From the NCBI GenBank assembly GCA_050486545.1, contig JBJHDM010000041.1, positions 1 to 29,929 of the forward strand: a stretch of DNA of 29,929 nt. The letters run 5' to 3'. Source of the DNA: DAOMNN01 sp050486545 (GTDB taxonomy: Bacteria; Pseudomonadota; Gammaproteobacteria; Burkholderiales; Rhodocyclaceae). Positions 1-8,296 of this stretch are shown piece by piece. Position 1 is the stretch's first letter; each line of letters opens with the position of its first letter. Made by a program: the position numbers and the translations under genes. The notes under the pieces are model-generated. The model was not told the origin of the DNA. It worked only from the letters and a program-made list of their open reading frames with translations, and did not search any database.

Positions 1-1709
1 TTCGCGACCAGCAGTTCTCCGCGGACATGCTCGCGGCGGCAGCGGGCGAGGAAGGGGCGGACTCGGCCCGCGCGGTCAAGCGCATCGAGGACGTGCGAGT
101 GCTTCGCAGCGCACAGTTTCCGGAGGATGCGGGGCCGATGGCGCATCCGATCCGTCCGGACAGTTACCAGGAAATCAACAACTTCTACACCGCCACGGTC
201 TATGAGAAAGGGGCCGAGGTGATCCGGATGCTCCATACGCTGCTCGGGCGCGAAGGCTTCCGCAACGGGATGGATCTGTATTTCAGCTACCACGACGGCC
301 AGGCGGTGACCTGCGACGATTTCGTCGATTGCATGGCCGAGGCCAATGGGCGCGACCTCGACGCGTTCATGCGCTGGTACGCACAGGCCGGCACGCCGGT
401 CGTACGCGCGTCGGGCAAGTGGGTCGGCAGCGCACACATGTACGTGCTCACCCTGGCGCAGCACACGCGCCCCACGCCGGGGCAGGAGGAGAAGCTGCCG
501 CTCCCGATTCCAGTGGCCACCGGTCTGATCGGCCCCGACGGGGAGGATTTTCCGCTGCAACTCGAGGGAGAGAATCATGCGGGGGGGACGACCCGGATTC
601 TCGAACTGGTCGAAGCGGAACAGACCTTTCACTTCGTCGGATTGCCGTCCGAGCCCGTGCCGTCCTTGCTGCGAGGTTTCTCCGCGCCGGTCGTGCTCGA
701 ACTGGAAGAAGGCGACGAGCGTCTGGCATTTCGCATGGCGCACGATTCGGATGCGTTCAATCGTTGGGATGCCGCCCAGCGCTATGCCGAGCGTGTGGTG
801 CTCGAGATCGCATCGGAGTTCGCCGAGGGGCGCGAGGAGACCACGATTCCCGAGCGCTTCCTGGAGGCGTTCCGGTCGCTGCTCCTCGACGGTCGGCTGG
901 ATCCGGCATTTCGCGCACTGGCTGCCGCGCTGCCTTCGGAGTCCTGGCTGCTCGAGTGCATGAGTCCGGCCGATCCGGCCGCCTTGCGGCAGGCGCTCAT
1001 CCGGGTCATGGGCGCATTGGGTGGACGGCTTGCCGAAGAGTGGATGGACCTGTACAAGACGCTCGAAGTGCATGGCGCGTATCGATATCACCCGTCCGAC
1101 GCGGGGCGACGGGCGCTACGCAACCTGGCGCTGCGCTATCTTGCGGCGGCGGGCATTGCCGACGGGATCGCCCGGGCGGAAACGCAGTTCGAGTATGCAT
1201 CGAACATGACCGAGTGTTTCGGCGCGCTTGGGGCGCTCGTGCTCGGCGGTGGGGCGGCCGGACTTGCCGCATTGGAGACCTTTCATTCGCGCTTTCGCGA
1301 CGATGCCCTGGTGCTCGACAAGTGGTTTGCGTTGCAGGCCATGATGTGGCGTCGAGGCCCGGACGAAGCGCCTGTGCTTGAACGGGTGCGTGCGCTGACC
1401 GGGCATCCGGCCTTTTCGATCTCCAACCCGAACAAGGTTCACGCCTTGCTCGGCAGCTTTTTCCGGGGTAACCCCGCCGAGTTCCATGCACCCGACGGCA
1501 GTGGCCATGCCTTCTGGGTCGAGCAGGTCCTGGCGCTCGATGCACGCAATCCGCAGGTGGCGTCGCGACTGGCCCGGGCGCTGGAGAACTGGCGGCATTT
1601 CATCCCGCCGCTGCAGGAGTCGATTCGTGCTCGTCTCGAGCAGATCAAGGCTCACCCGGGTCTTTCGGACGACGTATCGGAAATCGTCGGCAAGGCGCTC
1701 GCCGACTGA
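1..1709 (+). CDS. pepN: Aminopeptidase N (M1 family), 5'-truncated by window edge
   Basis: Cytoplasmic zinc aminopeptidase that removes N-terminal residues from peptides. The frame is open from base 3 (first codons read RDQQFSADM) to the stop at 1707-1709, giving 568 residues of a protein usually near 880. The N-terminal domain and the zinc-binding HEXXH motif lie outside the window. Visible are the PepN stretches RAVKRIEDVRVLR and TATVYEKGAEVIRM, whose Tyr is the family's transition-state-stabilising residue, followed by the C-terminal helical domain. These match the monomeric gammaproteobacterial/betaproteobacterial PepN type rather than other M1 enzymes. The gene converges on the DUF4202 gene 50 bp downstream. 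Confidence 0.95.
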   Translation, partial: RDQQFSADMLAAAAGEEGADSARAVKRIEDVRVLRSAQFPEDAGPMAHPIRPDSYQEINNFYTATVYEKGAEVIRMLHTLLGREGFRNGMDLYFSYHDGQAVTCDDFVDCMAEANGRDLDAFMRWYAQAGTPVVRASGKWVGSAHMYVLTLAQHTRPTPGQEEKLPLPIPVATGLIGPDGEDFPLQLEGENHAGGTTRILELVEAEQTFHFVGLPSEPVPSLLRGFSAPVVLELEEGDERLAFRMAHDSDAFNRWDAAQRYAERVVLEIASEFAEGREETTIPERFLEAFRSLLLDGRLDPAFRALAAALPSESWLLECMSPADPAALRQALIRVMGALGGRLAEEWMDLYKTLEVHGAYRYHPSDAGRRALRNLALRYLAAAGIADGIARAETQFEYASNMTECFGALGALVLGGGAAGLAALETFHSRFRDDALVLDKWFALQAMMWRRGPDEAPVLERVRALTGHPAFSISNPNKVHALLGSFFRGNPAEFHAPDGSGHAFWVEQVLALDARNPQVASRLARALENWRHFIPPLQESIRARLEQIKAHPGLSDDVSEIVGKALAD

Positions 1710-1719
1710 GCGGGTCGTT

Positions 1720-1743
1720 CCCCGGCGCGATACGCAGCCGGGG
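1720..1743. terminator. Hairpin between convergent pepN and DUF4202 gene
   Basis: CCCCGGC (1720-1726) and GCCGGGG (1737-1743) form a perfect 7-bp stem around a 10-nt loop in the 50-bp gap between two convergent genes. There is no T-run on either side, so intrinsic termination is uncertain. The position between two gene ends is the main argument. Confidence 0.35.
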
Positions 1744-1759
1744 GTGGGGGGCAAAGCGG

Positions 1760-2377
1760 TCAGCCGACGGCTTTCATGATGAGCGGCACCAGTGCTTCAG
1801 GCAGCCGGATGTGGCCTGCCAGGACGAAGGCCCGGCCGTCGTCGGACATCTTCTTCCAGGTCTTGCGGATGATGTCGAGCCACTTCGCCTCGTCGTACTC
1901 GGGATGCTGTGCGGCGAAGCCGGAAAGGTAGTGTTCCATGAACACGAGATCGATGACGTCCTCGACCAGTTGGGTCTCGGTGTGCACCTTGAGTCCTTTC
2001 TTGCCGATCGCGATGCGGACACTTTCGATCGTTTCCGTATCGTAGCCGACTTCCTCGAGGATCCGGGCGGCCGTGTCCGCATGAAACCGGTACAGGCCGG
2101 TGCGCCATTGCAGGTATCCCTGTCGATCCATCGGATAGCTGCTGCGCGGCGTCTTCCAGCGCTGGATGTGCTGCGCACGCACTGCAAGACGGATGGCCTC
2201 TGGGGCGTCGGGAGCGAAACGCTGCAGCATTTCGCTCATGCGGTGTGCGTAGAGCAACTCCTTGGGCCAGGTCTCGCCGTTGACGACTTCCTGGTTGGGG
2301 TCCTCCGCGTTGGCGCGGTCGAAAGCGGCGATTGCCGCTTCGAATCGGCTCGGATCCTTGATCACTGAACTCTCCAT
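1760..2377 (-). CDS. DUF4202 domain protein
   Basis: 205-residue soluble protein that I recognise as the DUF4202 family, whose biochemical role I do not know. It has no signal peptide or membrane segment. It carries spaced conserved-looking histidines (YAHRMSEML, RAQHIQRWK, YRFHADTAARIL), an arrangement reminiscent of HD-type metal-dependent phosphohydrolases, but I cannot confirm that fold. The ATG at 2375-2377 has no clear Shine-Dalgarno sequence (the upstream bases are C-rich). It is the last gene of the leftward block, 71 bp downstream of the CBS-domain gene, so the two may be co-transcribed. Confidence 0.8.
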   Translation of the reverse strand: MESSVIKDPSRFEAAIAAFDRANAEDPNQEVVNGETWPKELLYAHRMSEMLQRFAPDAPEAIRLAVRAQHIQRWKTPRSSYPMDRQGYLQWRTGLYRFHADTAARILEEVGYDTETIESVRIAIGKKGLKVHTETQLVEDVIDLVFMEHYLSGFAAQHPEYDEAKWLDIIRKTWKKMSDDGRAFVLAGHIRLPEALVPLIMKAVG

Positions 2378-2448
2378 GTCGGGGTGGGGGTGTGTCCGGG
2401 GGGCGCGTTGCTGCGGGACGATCTGCGCAACGTCGGCCAGGTGCGATC

Positions 2449-2901
2449 TCAGGTGGCGATGTCGCCGGCGATGTAGTTGGCCAGATGCTGGATGGTGGCC
2501 TCCTGCTCCTGGATCACGGCCTTGACGACGTCGCCAATCGTGATGATCCCGATCGTCCTGCCTTCGTCGAGGACCGGAAGGTGGCGGAAGCGCTTGTTCG
2601 TCATCGTCGCCATGACCGAGGTGATCTGGTCGGACGGGCCGATCGTCTGCACGTTGGTGGTCATCAGGTCGCCGACCTTGACGCTGCGCGAGCTGAGTCC
2701 CTTGAGCACGATCTTTCGGGCATAGTCGCGCTCGGTGAAGATGCCGACCAGACGGTCATTTTCGATCACCAGAACGCCGCCGATGTCATGTTCGGCCATG
2801 AGCGTGAGCGCATCGAACACGCTGGCGTCGGGCGTGACCGAAAAAGTCTTGTAGCCCTTCTTGTCGAGGACCTGCTTTACGGTAATGGCAATCTCGGTCA
2901 T
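2449..2901 (-). CDS. Protein with two CBS domains
   Basis: 150-residue stand-alone CBS-pair protein, expected to bind an adenine nucleotide or related ligand in a regulatory role. CBS 1 covers about residues 15-70 (ASVFDALTLMAEHDIGGVLV, then GIFTERDYARKIV) and CBS 2 about 80-140 (SDQITSVMATMTNKRFRHLP, then GIITIGDVVKAVI). No catalytic domain is attached. The ATG at 2899-2901 was chosen because a GAGGGAGAG ribosome-binding site lies just upstream. The same frame stays open across the panC region, but that extension is antisense-like shadow and not part of this protein. Its partner is unknown. Confidence 0.9.
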   Translation of the reverse strand: MTEIAITVKQVLDKKGYKTFSVTPDASVFDALTLMAEHDIGGVLVIENDRLVGIFTERDYARKIVLKGLSSRSVKVGDLMTTNVQTIGPSDQITSVMATMTNKRFRHLPVLDEGRTIGIITIGDVVKAVIQEQEATIQHLANYIAGDIAT

Positions 2902-2962
2902 CTCAGTATCTCTCCCTCTTATTTGATTGTGGTTAAGGCATTCTCTCACAGCCGCGCACGAA

Positions 2963-2977
2963 TTCGGGTTGCCCGAA
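2963..2977. other. Small inverted repeat in panC/CBS intergenic region
   Basis: TTCGGG-TTG-CCCGAA is a perfect 6-bp stem with a 3-nt loop in the 128-bp gap between panC and the CBS gene. On the minus strand it is not followed by a T-run, so it is not a convincing terminator. It lies upstream of the CBS gene and could be a regulatory site or mRNA stem. Confidence 0.3.
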
Positions 2978-3029
2978 GACCCTAAAAATTTGACATGGCG
3001 GAAGCGGATTGTTCCGCAGTTCGGCGGGC

Positions 3030-3857
3030 TCAGATCTCGAGATTGTCGATCAGGCGGGTGCGTCCGAGACGGGCGGCGGCCAGTACGACCAGCGGGTCGT
3101 TCTCCTGGAACGGCGGCTGCAGATCCGCGCGGCGGCGCACCGCAATGTAGTCCGGGTACCAGCCGTGGGCCTGGAGCGTTGCCATGGCCTCGGTTTCGAG
3201 CTTGAGAAAATCGTGATCTCCGGCCCGGACCGCATCGCAGATCTTCTTCAGTTCGCGGTACAGCCGGGGGGCTTCGGCGCGCTCGGTATCCGACAGGTAG
3301 CCGTTGCGCGAGGAGAGTGCAAGACCATCTTCGGCGCGAACCGTCTCGCCGGGGAGCACCTCGACCGGCAAGGCGAGCTGGCGGACCATGTTGGACAACA
3401 CCATGAGCTGCTGGTAGTCCTTCTTGCCGAACAGGGCAATGTCCGGTTGCACGATGTTCAGGAGCTTCAGCACGACGGTTGCGACGCCGCGGAAATGGCC
3501 GGGGCGGAATTCGCCTTCCAGGATCGAGATCTGGGCCGGTGCCGGATCGACGTGGTAGTTCTGCTGTTCCGGATACATGAGGCGGTCGTCCGGGGCGAAC
3601 AGGTGGGCGACACCGGCCGCCTCGAGCTTCTCGCAATCGGCTTCCAGCGTTCGCGGATACTTGTTGAAGTCTTCACCGGGGCCAAACTGCAGCCGGTTGA
3701 CGAAAACGCTGGCGATCACCGCGTCGGCGCTGGTGCCGGCCTGCCGCATCAGCGTGATGTGACCGGCGTGCAGATTGCCCATGGTCGGCACGAAAGCCAC
3801 CTTGCCTGCCTGGGCGCGTGCCTTGCGAAGGCTTTCGATCGTGGTATGTATCTGCAT
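3030..3857 (-). CDS. panC: Pantothenate synthetase
   Basis: Condenses pantoate with beta-alanine using ATP, the last step of pantothenate (vitamin B5) synthesis in the cytoplasm. The 275 residues are normal length. Diagnostic motifs are PTMGNLHAGH (about residues 24-33, the nucleotidyltransferase HxGH-type site), FGKKDYQQL in the middle and LALSSRNGYLS before the C-terminal domain. The start is the ATG at 3855-3857; upstream is only a weak GGAA. It lies 56 bp downstream of panB, and the two probably share a transcript. Confidence 0.97.
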   Translation of the reverse strand: MQIHTTIESLRKARAQAGKVAFVPTMGNLHAGHITLMRQAGTSADAVIASVFVNRLQFGPGEDFNKYPRTLEADCEKLEAAGVAHLFAPDDRLMYPEQQNYHVDPAPAQISILEGEFRPGHFRGVATVVLKLLNIVQPDIALFGKKDYQQLMVLSNMVRQLALPVEVLPGETVRAEDGLALSSRNGYLSDTERAEAPRLYRELKKICDAVRAGDHDFLKLETEAMATLQAHGWYPDYIAVRRRADLQPPFQENDPLVVLAAARLGRTRLIDNLEI

Positions 3858-3893
3858 GGCTGAAGTTCCGTCTGGGCGGTGCGACCGGGTCCG

Positions 3894-3929
3894 GTTCAGT
3901 AACAGTGTTCCGTTCAGTAACAGTGTTCC
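3894..3929. repeat. Exact 18-bp tandem duplication at the panB 3' end
   Basis: GTTCAGTAACAGTGTTCC occurs twice back to back (3894-3911 and 3912-3929). On the minus strand the unit includes the last five codons of panB (TEHCY) and its TGA stop, so a second copy of the gene's end sits in frame directly after the stop. It adds 18 bp to the panB-panC spacer without changing either protein. Confidence 0.9.
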
Positions 3930-4729
3930 GTGGCGGGAAAAGTGCCGTCCTTGACCGCTTCGACGTAGCGGGCGATGGCGTCGTCGATGCTGGTTGCACC
4001 TTCCATGAAGTTGCGCACGAAGCGGGCTTTGCGCCCTGGGAAAACGCCGATCATGTCGTGCAGGACCAGGACCTGCCCATCGCAATCGCGGCCTGCGCCG
4101 ATGCCGATCGTCGCCGTGGAACTCAGGCTCGAAGTGATGTGGGCGGCTACCGTTGCCGGCACCATTTCCATGACCATCAGGGCCGCACCGGCCTGTTCGA
4201 GCGCCAGGGCGTCGGACTTCAGTTGTGCCGCACCGCCTTCGTCGCGCCCCTGGACGCGGTAGCCCCCGAGTTGGTGGACCGACTGTGGCGTGAGTCCGAT
4301 GTGGGCGCAAACCGGAACGCCCCGTTCGACCAGGAAAGCCACGGTCTCGACGACATGGGCGCCGCCTTCGAGCTTGACCATCTGCGCTCCGGCAGCCATC
4401 AGGCGAGCTGCATTGCGCATCGCCTGCGTGGGACCCTCCTGGTAGCTGCCGAACGGCATGTCCGCGATCAGGAACGGGCGTGCGGCGCCACGGGCGACGC
4501 ATTCGGTGTGATAGACCATGTGTTCCATCGTCACCGGCAGGGTCGACCGCTGACCTTGCAACACGTTGCCGAGCGAGTCCCCGACAAGCAGGGTATCGAC
4601 GCCGGCGCGATCGAGCAGTGCCGCGAAGCTTGCGTCGTAACAGGTCAGCATCGCGATCTTGCGGCCCTCGGCGCGCATCTTTCCGAGTTCGTGCAAGGTG
4701 ATCGGTTTTTCGTCCTGCAGATAGCTCAT
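3914..4729 (-). CDS. panB: 3-methyl-2-oxobutanoate hydroxymethyltransferase
   Basis: Transfers a hydroxymethyl group from 5,10-methylene-THF to alpha-ketoisovalerate, giving ketopantoate for pantothenate synthesis. The 271 residues are typical. The metal-binding regions LLVGDSLGN and ADMPFGSY and the segment LEGGAHVVETVAFL fit the family. An upstream in-frame ATG at 4774 exists, but the ATG at 4727-4729 is preferred: it is preceded by AGGAG at good spacing and gives the usual N-terminus (MSYLQ). It is followed by panC. The deoxynucleoside kinase upstream is probably in the same operon. Confidence 0.97.
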   Translation of the reverse strand: MSYLQDEKPITLHELGKMRAEGRKIAMLTCYDASFAALLDRAGVDTLLVGDSLGNVLQGQRSTLPVTMEHMVYHTECVARGAARPFLIADMPFGSYQEGPTQAMRNAARLMAAGAQMVKLEGGAHVVETVAFLVERGVPVCAHIGLTPQSVHQLGGYRVQGRDEGGAAQLKSDALALEQAGAALMVMEMVPATVAAHITSSLSSTATIGIGAGRDCDGQVLVLHDMIGVFPGRKARFVRNFMEGATSIDDAIARYVEAVKDGTFPATEHCY

Positions 4730-4895
4730 GACTGGCTCCTGGTCCGGCGGTTTTCTGGCTTCTGTGCCGAGCACTTGGGGCGGTGCCTGTGTGGGTGCTC
4801 GATCGGGAGGGCCGGACGGTTCGAGGCGGGAGTGTTTCCCAAAACGCTGCGCCGCACAAGTCCCATGGGGATTTCCAATCGCGACGGCCGAGCGG

Positions 4896-5534
4896 TCAGG
4901 CAGCGTAGCCGAAGAATTCCCGATAGCTGCGCATGTTGCGGAGGCGGTCGAGAAGGAGGTCGAAATCGTCGTCGAGATCGACGGGGTTCAGGACCTCCGC
5001 ATCGACGATGAACAGGGGGGCTGCGTCGTACTGGTAGAAAAAACGCGCATAGCGATCGGCCACCCGTTCCAGATAACTCTCGGTGATCCGGCGCTCCGCC
5101 TGCATGCCCCTTTGATGGACCCGCCCGATCAAGGTTTCGGGCCGGGCCTGCAGATAGATGACCAGATCCGGTTTGGGCGTGTGCTCCGGCTTCATCGTAT
5201 CGAAGATGCGCTGGTAGAGCTTCAGCTCGTCCTCCGGAAGATTGAGCGCGGCGAACAGCGGATCCTTGTCCAGAATGAAATCCGACACGACGCGCTGGTC
5301 CGGGTTTGCCGTGGCGAGCAGGGCGAGCTGGTCCATGCGCTGGAACAGGAAGGAGATCTGGGTGGCCAGCGCCCAGCGGTCGAGGTTCTGGTAGAAGCGT
5401 CCCAGGAATTCGTTGCGTTCGGGTTGCTCGAGTACGGTCCGGGCGTCGAGCCGCTCGGCCAGCCGCCTTGCGAGCGAGGTCTTGCCCGCGCCGATCGGTC
5501 CTTCGACGACGATGTACTGCGCCTTGTCCAGCAT
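4896..5534 (-). CDS. Deoxynucleoside (deoxyadenosine-type) kinase
   Basis: 212-residue P-loop kinase of the dCK/dGK/deoxyadenosine kinase family, phosphorylating deoxynucleosides for salvage. The Walker A GPIGAGKTS is near residues 12-20. The family pattern follows, with a DFILDKDPLF segment and the RVHQRGMQAERRI arginine-rich lid. The ATG at 5532-5534 has a C-rich leader and no Shine-Dalgarno match. A probable promoter lies 40-70 bp upstream. In Betaproteobacteria this gene commonly sits between folK and panB, as here. The exact nucleoside preference cannot be read from sequence. Confidence 0.9.
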   Translation of the reverse strand: MLDKAQYIVVEGPIGAGKTSLARRLAERLDARTVLEQPERNEFLGRFYQNLDRWALATQISFLFQRMDQLALLATANPDQRVVSDFILDKDPLFAALNLPEDELKLYQRIFDTMKPEHTPKPDLVIYLQARPETLIGRVHQRGMQAERRITESYLERVADRYARFFYQYDAAPLFIVDAEVLNPVDLDDDFDLLLDRLRNMRSYREFFGYAA

Positions 5535-5574
5535 AGGGGGAAAACGGGGGCATCCCGAGGGGTGATGGTGGACG

Positions 5575-5605
5575 ACTATACACAGTGGTCCCTACTGCTC
5601 GTCAA
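5575..5605 (-). promoter_or_regulatory. Candidate sigma70 promoter for kinase-panB-panC
   Basis: On the minus strand TTGACG (5605-5600) and TATAGT (5580-5575) each match five of six consensus bases, with a 19-bp spacer that is longer than ideal. It lies in the 116-bp folK-kinase gap, about 40 bp upstream of the kinase start, and could uncouple pantothenate genes from pcnB-folK. Confidence 0.45.
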
Positions 5606-5650
5606 GCCTGCCGTGCGTTCGATCCGGACAAAGCGGCCTCGCAGGGCCGG

Positions 5651-6172
5651 TCAAAGGGCGGCCGAGGACACGATGCGCGTGACGGCCTGATCGGCCACGG
5701 CCGGCAGCAAGGCGTGTACTGGCCCCCGGCCGGGAATGTGCGCGTCGGGTGCGATTTCCGCCATCGGTACGAGCACGAACGCGCGCCGATGCATGCGCGG
5801 GTGGGGAAGCTTCAGGGACGGGGTGTCGAGCACCGTGTCGCCGTATAGCAAGAGGTCCAGATCCAGATTGCGGGGCGCCCGGTACGAGGAACGGGTCCGG
5901 CCGGCCGTGCGTTCGATCTCGAGCAGGGCGTCGAGCAGGCTTTCCGGATGCATCGTCGTCTCGATCTCGATCACGGCATTGATGTAGTCCGGCTGTCCGC
6001 TCACGCCGATCGGTTCGGTGCGATAGAGGGAGGACGCCTTCAGGATCCTCGTGCCCGGCAGCTTGCCGAGGGCCTCGATCGCACGGCCGTGTGCCGCGGT
6101 CGGTTCGCCCAGGTTCGCGCCGAACGCGACGTACGCGCGGACCGGGTCCGGTGCGGATGCACCGCGCATCAT
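5651..6172 (-). CDS. folK: 2-amino-4-hydroxy-6-hydroxymethyldihydropteridine pyrophosphokinase
   Basis: Transfers pyrophosphate from ATP to 6-hydroxymethyl-dihydropterin in folate biosynthesis. The 173 residues include the family features AFGANLGEP, SSLYRTEPIG, QPDYINAV, the signature APRNLDLDLLLYG and LPHPRMHRRAFVL. The start is the ATG at 6170-6172, whose ATGA overlaps the pcnB stop by 4 bp, indicating translational coupling. The frame extends further upstream but without family similarity. A second Met follows immediately (ATGATG), so the start could be one codon later. Confidence 0.97.
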   Translation of the reverse strand: MMRGASAPDPVRAYVAFGANLGEPTAAHGRAIEALGKLPGTRILKASSLYRTEPIGVSGQPDYINAVIEIETTMHPESLLDALLEIERTAGRTRSSYRAPRNLDLDLLLYGDTVLDTPSLKLPHPRMHRRAFVLVPMAEIAPDAHIPGRGPVHALLPAVADQAVTRIVSSAAL

Positions 6173-7521
6173 GCTGCGTCCGCTTCGGTTGCCGACGTGT
6201 CGGACGGCTTGCGTCGGCGGCGGCGTTTCTTCTTCGCAGGAGCGTCCGACGAAGGGGTATTGCTGATCAGCGCCTCGCGTTCCTCGTGGCCGGCATGAGC
6301 GAAGCGCTGCCACCAGTCGACCCGTTCCATGGGAATCTCGCCCGACTCGGCCCGCAATTTCAGGAAGTCCCAGCCGGCCCGGTAGCGCGGTTGCTCGATC
6401 AGGCGATAGGGAGCCTTGCCCGTGCGCTTGTCAAAGCGTGGCTGAAGCGCCCAGATGTCCTTGATGTCCCCCGCGATGCGACGGGTGATGGCGAGCTTCC
6501 GGGCCTGGGAGTCGAGCACGTCGTCCATGGCCTCGAACAGGGCCGGCTGGGCCTGCTCGCCGTCGCGCTTGCGGGCTTCCCAGTTGGCCAGCACTTCGTG
6601 CCAGAGCAGGGTCGCGAACAGGAAACCCGGGGATACGGACTTGTCCTGGCGCACGCGTTCGTCGGTGTTCTCGAGCGACAGCCAGACGAAGCGCTCGCCC
6701 AGAGGTTGCTCCAGGATTACGTCCAGGAGCGGGAGCAGCCCGTGATGCAGACCCTCCTCGCGCAGCTGCTTCAGGCATCGGACCGAATAACCGGAGAACA
6801 GCAGTTTGAGCATCTCGTCGAACAGGCGTGCAGCGGGGACGTTCTCGAGCAGGACGGCCATCTCGCGGATCGGCTTGCGTGCCTCGGGGTCGATGCTCAG
6901 ACCGAGCTTGGCGCCCAGCCGCACGGCACGCAGCATGCGGACGGGGTCCTCGCGATATCGCGCCCTCGGATCGCCGATCATGCGCAGCGTCTTCTGGCGG
7001 ATGTCGGCTACGCCGTGGTGATAGTCGACGATGGTTTCGGTCGTCGGGTCGTAGTACAGGGCGTTGGCGGTGAAATCGCGACGCGAGGCATCTTCTGGCT
7101 GGCTGCCGTATACGTTGTCGCGGAGCACGCGCCCGTGTTCGTCGGTCTGCGCGTTCTCGGTGTCGTGGCCTGCACGGAAAGTGGAAACCTCGATCGTTTC
7201 GCGACCGCTCATGACATGCACGATCTTGAAGCGCCGGCCGATGATCCGCGAGCGACGGAACAGGGCGCGCACCTCTTCGGGCGTGGCGCTCGTTGCGACG
7301 TCGAAATCCTTCGGGGGGTGTCCGATCAGCAGGTCACGGACGGCGCCGCCGACGACGAAGGCCGCATGGCCGTTGTCCTGGAGGACCGAGCAGACCTTGC
7401 ACGCGACCGGGGACAACTGATCGCGGCGAATCCCGTGCCGTGCCACGGGAATCAGGGCCGGCTCGGCGTTGGCGGGTGACCCGGCTCGGCGAAAGACCTT
7501 GCGTAGCAGCTTGCGGATCAT
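6169..7521 (-). CDS. pcnB: Poly(A) polymerase I
   Basis: Adds 3' poly(A) tails to RNA, which promotes decay and plasmid copy control. The 450 residues hold the class II nucleotidyltransferase core FVVGGAVRDLLIG followed by DFDVAT (metal-binding Asp72 and Asp74), the RNA-binding region RRDFTANALYYDP and IGDPRARYREDPVRMLRAVR, and a Lys/Arg-rich tail (KKKRRRRRK) seen in PcnB rather than CCA-adding enzymes. The ATG at 7519-7521 (MIRKLLRKVF) is preferred to a TTG 36 bp upstream, although neither has a strong ribosome-binding site. folK overlaps its stop. Confidence 0.95.
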   Translation of the reverse strand: MIRKLLRKVFRRAGSPANAEPALIPVARHGIRRDQLSPVACKVCSVLQDNGHAAFVVGGAVRDLLIGHPPKDFDVATSATPEEVRALFRRSRIIGRRFKIVHVMSGRETIEVSTFRAGHDTENAQTDEHGRVLRDNVYGSQPEDASRRDFTANALYYDPTTETIVDYHHGVADIRQKTLRMIGDPRARYREDPVRMLRAVRLGAKLGLSIDPEARKPIREMAVLLENVPAARLFDEMLKLLFSGYSVRCLKQLREEGLHHGLLPLLDVILEQPLGERFVWLSLENTDERVRQDKSVSPGFLFATLLWHEVLANWEARKRDGEQAQPALFEAMDDVLDSQARKLAITRRIAGDIKDIWALQPRFDKRTGKAPYRLIEQPRYRAGWDFLKLRAESGEIPMERVDWWQRFAHAGHEEREALISNTPSSDAPAKKKRRRRRKPSDTSATEADAA

Positions 7522-7599
7522 CGGAAATACGGTATGAGCATCAACATGAGCGCGCAATCATAACTGATGCGCCCCCCGACGTGCGTGCGGCTGTGCCGA

Positions 7600-8262
7600 T
7601 CAGCGCAGCGAGAGGATCGGCCAGTCATGTGCCAGCGCATGCTCGCGAAGGCGATCGTCCGGGTCGACGGCGACCGGATCGGTGACCTGCAGCATAAGCG
7701 GCAGGTCGTTGTGGGAGTCGCTGTAGAACCAGGAACGCTCGAAACTTCCCCGATACAGCCCCATCGACTCGAGCCAGTTGTCGACGCGTTCGATCTTGCC
7801 CGCCTTGAACGCCGGCATGCCACGGGGCTTGCCCGTGAACGCGCCGTTCTCCTGGGCGGGAATCGTCGCGACGAGGTGGGCGACGCCGAACTCGCGCACG
7901 ATCGGGCCGGTGACGAAACTGTTTGTCGCGGTCACGACGGCTACGACCGCCCCCCGTTGGAGGTGCCCGGCGACCAGCGCTCTTGCCTTCGCGCCCATCA
8001 TCGGCCGCACGACGGTTTCCATGAATTCGCGATGCCAGGCATCGAGCTGGCTGCGCGGGTGGCGGGCGAGCGGGGCGAGCTGGAAGTCGAGAAACTCGAA
8101 GATGTCGAGCGTTCCCGCCTTGTAGTGGTCATAGAACGCGGCGTTGCGCGCTTCATAGACCTCGCGGTCGAGCACGCCCTTCGAGATGAGAAACCGGGCC
8201 CATTCGAAGTCCGAGTCACCGGCGAGAAGGGTGTTGTCGAGATCGAAAAGTACGAGTTCCAC
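7600..8262 (-). CDS. HAD-IB family phosphatase (SerB-like)
   Basis: 220-residue haloacid dehalogenase-type phosphatase. Motif I is DLDNTL (Asp7 nucleophile, Asp9), motif II lies in VVTATN, a conserved-type Lys falls in the GKPRGM region, and motif IV is YSDSHNDLPLM. The family includes phosphoserine and histidinol-phosphate phosphatases; the substrate here is not evident. The start is a GTG at 8260-8262, supported by an AAGGA ribosome-binding site 7-8 nt upstream and by the first residues leading straight into motif I. It sits 34 bp after hda and 78 bp before pcnB, consistent with one operon. Confidence 0.9.
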   Translation of the reverse strand: MELVLFDLDNTLLAGDSDFEWARFLISKGVLDREVYEARNAAFYDHYKAGTLDIFEFLDFQLAPLARHPRSQLDAWHREFMETVVRPMMGAKARALVAGHLQRGAVVAVVTATNSFVTGPIVREFGVAHLVATIPAQENGAFTGKPRGMPAFKAGKIERVDNWLESMGLYRGSFERSWFYSDSHNDLPLMLQVTDPVAVDPDDRLREHALAHDWPILSLR

Positions 8263-8296
8263 GAAAAGATCCTTGCGACGGGGTTTGAGGTGCTTG

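Noticed and set aside
2902..3636. N-terminal extension of the CBS-protein frame
   Set aside because: The frame stays open through panC in another frame, as expected in GC-rich DNA. The CBS similarity and ribosome-binding site start at 2901.
3818..5011. 397-codon plus-strand frame over panB and the kinase
   Set aside because: Antisense to confidently identified genes, with no recognisable domain.
6091..7479. 462-codon plus-strand frame over pcnB
   Set aside because: Mirror-frame shadow of pcnB; composition is an antisense pattern and no domain is seen.
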